From positions 1-7,497 of the forward strand of contig JAABTA010000040.1 of the NCBI GenBank assembly GCA_011390075.1: a DNA stretch of 7,497 nt. Reading direction: 5' to 3'. Below, piece after piece: positions 5,896-7,497 of this stretch. Below the pieces are notes generated by a model. It did no database searches and was not told the origin of the DNA. It saw only the letters and a program-made list of their open reading frames with translations. Each line of letters begins with the position of its first letter. Positions within the stretch are counted from its first letter, which is position 1. The position numbers and the translations under genes are program-made. This DNA comes from Helicobacteraceae bacterium. Lineage in GTDB: Bacteria > Campylobacterota > Campylobacteria > Campylobacterales > SZUA-545.

Positions 5896-6932
5896 TACTT
5901 ACCCTTTGCTCGCTGTATAGAGTCTATATAGTTATAACTCACATCAATTTGGTGCTGTTTTGGCAAATTGTGTGCTAGTTTCTGTATTATAGCGTTAAAA
6001 TCATCAAATAGATAGTTTGCCATACTTCCTGGAATCGGATTAATCTCATTAAGGTATAGCTTGCCATCTACATAGAAGAAGTCACACCGAATGAGACTCC
6101 CTCTAAATATTGGATTATATATTTTAGCAAAAATTTCTCTCATTTTCGACTCTAGTTCGTCACTTATATCTGCTTTTTGTACCTCTTCTGTCCTAGAAAA
6201 ATCGAGATACTTTTTATTAAAATCTAAAAACTCCTCTTTTGTTGGCTCCTCGACAATGGAGTAGATAAACTCATCTTCTACCATACAGCCAGCTAAATTA
6301 AACTCTCGAACCCCTTGAATAAAGGGCTCTACAATAGCTTCAATGTCATATTCAAAGGCACTATCTTTGGCATATTCTAGATCTTTTGGCTCTTTAGCTA
6401 TGGCAATACCGATAGAGCTTCCAAGTCTAAGTGGTTTAATAATAAATGGGTACTCAAAAGTTGGATCTATTTTTGGAGTGATAACCTCGTAATCTAAAAC
6501 ATCTACTCCTAAAGACTTGGCGTAGGTTTTTGTGTAGAGTTTGTTAAAGCTGACGACACTTGCCTCGAGCCTTGGACCTACATAGTCTAATCCAAAAAAG
6601 TCAAACAAAGAGGCAAGCTTTCCATCCTCTCCATCGCCTCCGTGGATAAGATTAAGCAGAACTCCCTCTGAAATTTTTTGCTGTGAAAAAAGAGTTTTAT
6701 AGGAAAATCCATCTTGTGACAAAGCAAGTTTTTTATTTTTTTTGTATTTTTGCTTAGCAAAATAAGAGGATTTCATACTGTCTGCTTCAATGAGATAGAA
6801 CTCTCTATTGCCGTCTAAAAAAATAAACTCCAGCGTGTGCTCCTGCTCTAAAAGTTTTTTAAGTGTAATGGCTGTGACTATACTGATTTCATGTTCAAAA
6901 CTAACACCACCAAAAAGAAGTGTAAAGTGCAT
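5895..6932 (-). CDS. ddl: D-alanine--D-alanine ligase
   Basis: This ATP-grasp enzyme joins two D-alanines in the cytoplasm to give the terminal dipeptide of peptidoglycan precursors, which MurF then uses. The 345-residue protein shows LLFGGVSFEHEIS (5-17, with E13 at the position of E. coli DdlB Glu15), HGGDGEDG (97-104), K166 and GSS (171-173; S172 equals Ser150), K241-Y242 (equal to K215-Y216), R282/D284 and NEINPIPGSM (295-304) for metal and product binding. A Tyr rather than Phe at 242 fits the normal D-Ala-D-Ala enzyme, not the D-lactate ligase of vancomycin-resistant bacteria. It is longer than DdlB (306) because of a lysine-rich insert at about 42-90, as in Helicobacter-type enzymes. 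It starts 11 bases after ruvA, with AAGG overlapping the ruvA stop as its ribosome site, and shares a TAATG with cheV. Confidence 0.98.
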   Translation of the reverse strand: MHFTLLFGGVSFEHEISIVTAITLKKLLEQEHTLEFIFLDGNREFYLIEADSMKSSYFAKQKYKKNKKLALSQDGFSYKTLFSQQKISEGVLLNLIHGGDGEDGKLASLFDFFGLDYVGPRLEASVVSFNKLYTKTYAKSLGVDVLDYEVITPKIDPTFEYPFIIKPLRLGSSIGIAIAKEPKDLEYAKDSAFEYDIEAIVEPFIQGVREFNLAGCMVEDEFIYSIVEEPTKEEFLDFNKKYLDFSRTEEVQKADISDELESKMREIFAKIYNPIFRGSLIRCDFFYVDGKLYLNEINPIPGSMANYLFDDFNAIIQKLAHNLPKQHQIDVSYNYIDSIQRAKGK

Positions 6933-6943
6933 ATTTGTGTACC

Positions 6944-7497
6944 TTATTTCTGAAATTTTGCAAGAGCCTCTTTGATAAGCTCTTCTACCGTTGTCCCTTT
7001 ACAGGTGGAGAGAATTTTAGTAATGGCCTCTTTTTTAAATCCTAAGGACTCAAGGGCCAATCCTGCGTCATACACCGCTTGTGTCTGAGGAGAAGAGCTA
7101 GGCAGGAGCGATTGGGTAAACTCTCCTAGTTGCACTAAAATAAGCCCTCCAGACTTTTTACCAATACCTGGCACCTTTGTAATAGCTGTTATATCTTGAT
7201 TATCCAAAACTTGCGCAAAGGAAGAGGGAGAAAAAGTAGAACAGATGGCCATAGCTACTTTAGGACCAACCCCATTCACTTTTAACACCATCTCAAACAT
7301 TTTTTGCTCATTTTCATCCAAAAACCCATAAAGTGCTTGAAAATCCTCTCTGATTATCTGTGTTGTAAAAAAGGTGACATGGCTCTCTTGTATGGCGGAG
7401 TAGCAGTGAAGAGAGATGTTGATTCTATAGATAACACCTCCTGCTGTAAGCACATCACAAAATGATGGATCCTTGGTAAAGATCTCCCCTCTAATTC
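6944..7497 (-). CDS. ruvA: Holliday junction DNA helicase subunit RuvA, N-terminal few residues outside the window
   Basis: RuvA binds four-way DNA junctions as a tetramer and loads the RuvB motor for branch migration. A GTG at 7453 is an internal codon: the frame stays open to the window edge and upstream codons read IRGEIFTKDPSFCDVL, matching the usual RuvA beginning, so only about three or four residues are missing. About 183 residues are visible, near full size. Order of domains: an OB-fold with the acidic pin RED (before FQALYGF), the first helix-hairpin-helix (MVLKVNGVGPKVAMAIC), a second one (ITKVPGIGKKSGGLILVQL), a Ser/Pro-rich linker (SLLPSSSPQTQ), and a C-terminal three-helix domain (AVYDAGLALESLGFKKEA...EALAKF) that contacts RuvB. 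The second motif has GGL where E. coli has AER, losing a basic residue. It is the first visible gene of the minus-strand operon with ddl and cheV. ruvB is not in the window. Confidence 0.97.
   Translation of the reverse strand, partial: IRGEIFTKDPSFCDVLTAGGVIYRINISLHCYSAIQESHVTFFTTQIIREDFQALYGFLDENEQKMFEMVLKVNGVGPKVAMAICSTFSPSSFAQVLDNQDITAITKVPGIGKKSGGLILVQLGEFTQSLLPSSSPQTQAVYDAGLALESLGFKKEAITKILSTCKGTTVEELIKEALAKFQK

Noticed and set aside
7451..7453. GTG as the ruvA start
   Set aside because: It would cut off the conserved beginning of the OB-fold; upstream in-frame codons (IRGEI...) match the normal RuvA N-terminus up to the window edge.
1..7497. Mobile elements, CRISPR arrays, tRNA/rRNA genes or horizontally acquired islands
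   Set aside because: No transposase, integrase, long direct repeats, repeat-spacer pattern or RNA gene was seen; all genes are of the same base style and belong to core chromosome functions.

Overview
The window is a compact, AT-rich stretch of bacterial chromosome carrying eight protein-coding genes with almost no space between them. The gene content and protein style suggest a Campylobacterota (epsilonproteobacterial) organism, possibly a free-living Sulfurimonas/Sulfurovum-like one. The evidence is a short C4 zinc-finger DksA, a bamD-lon pair, an EHE-type D-Ala-D-Ala ligase with a long N-terminal insert, a CheV-type chemotaxis protein, and a T-rich extended -10 promoter (TTTTTTGCTAAAAT). 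The genus assignment is inference; no rRNA or other marker is present.

Plus strand, 1-4958. The window opens inside a radical-SAM gene (5' end missing) of the putative DNA modification/repair family. Its stop overlaps the start of a DUF4130/TIGR03915-type protein that is its usual genomic partner. These two form a little-studied putative DNA-repair module. Next come dksA (best started at a GTG at 1506), bamD (TTG start, lipoprotein of the outer-membrane beta-barrel assembly machine) and lon (ATP-dependent protease). bamD has its own predicted promoter inside the 51-base gap after dksA. A perfect hairpin there would cover the bamD ribosome binding site in read-through RNA, but not in RNA started at the local promoter.

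Minus strand, 7497-4972. ruvA (5' end just beyond the window edge), ddl and cheV are tightly packed in one apparent operon: 11 bases lie between ruvA and ddl, and ddl and cheV share a TAATG stop/start. This links Holliday-junction processing, peptidoglycan precursor synthesis and chemotaxis in one transcript, as is common for the scrambled operons of this phylum.

The two transcription units converge at 4959-4971. An 8-bp GC-containing hairpin there overlaps the cheV stop codon. No RNA genes, mobile elements, CRISPR arrays or long repeats were seen, and no gene-free stretch exceeds 51 bases. The most interesting items are the radical-SAM/DUF4130 pair and the promoter/hairpin arrangement in front of bamD.
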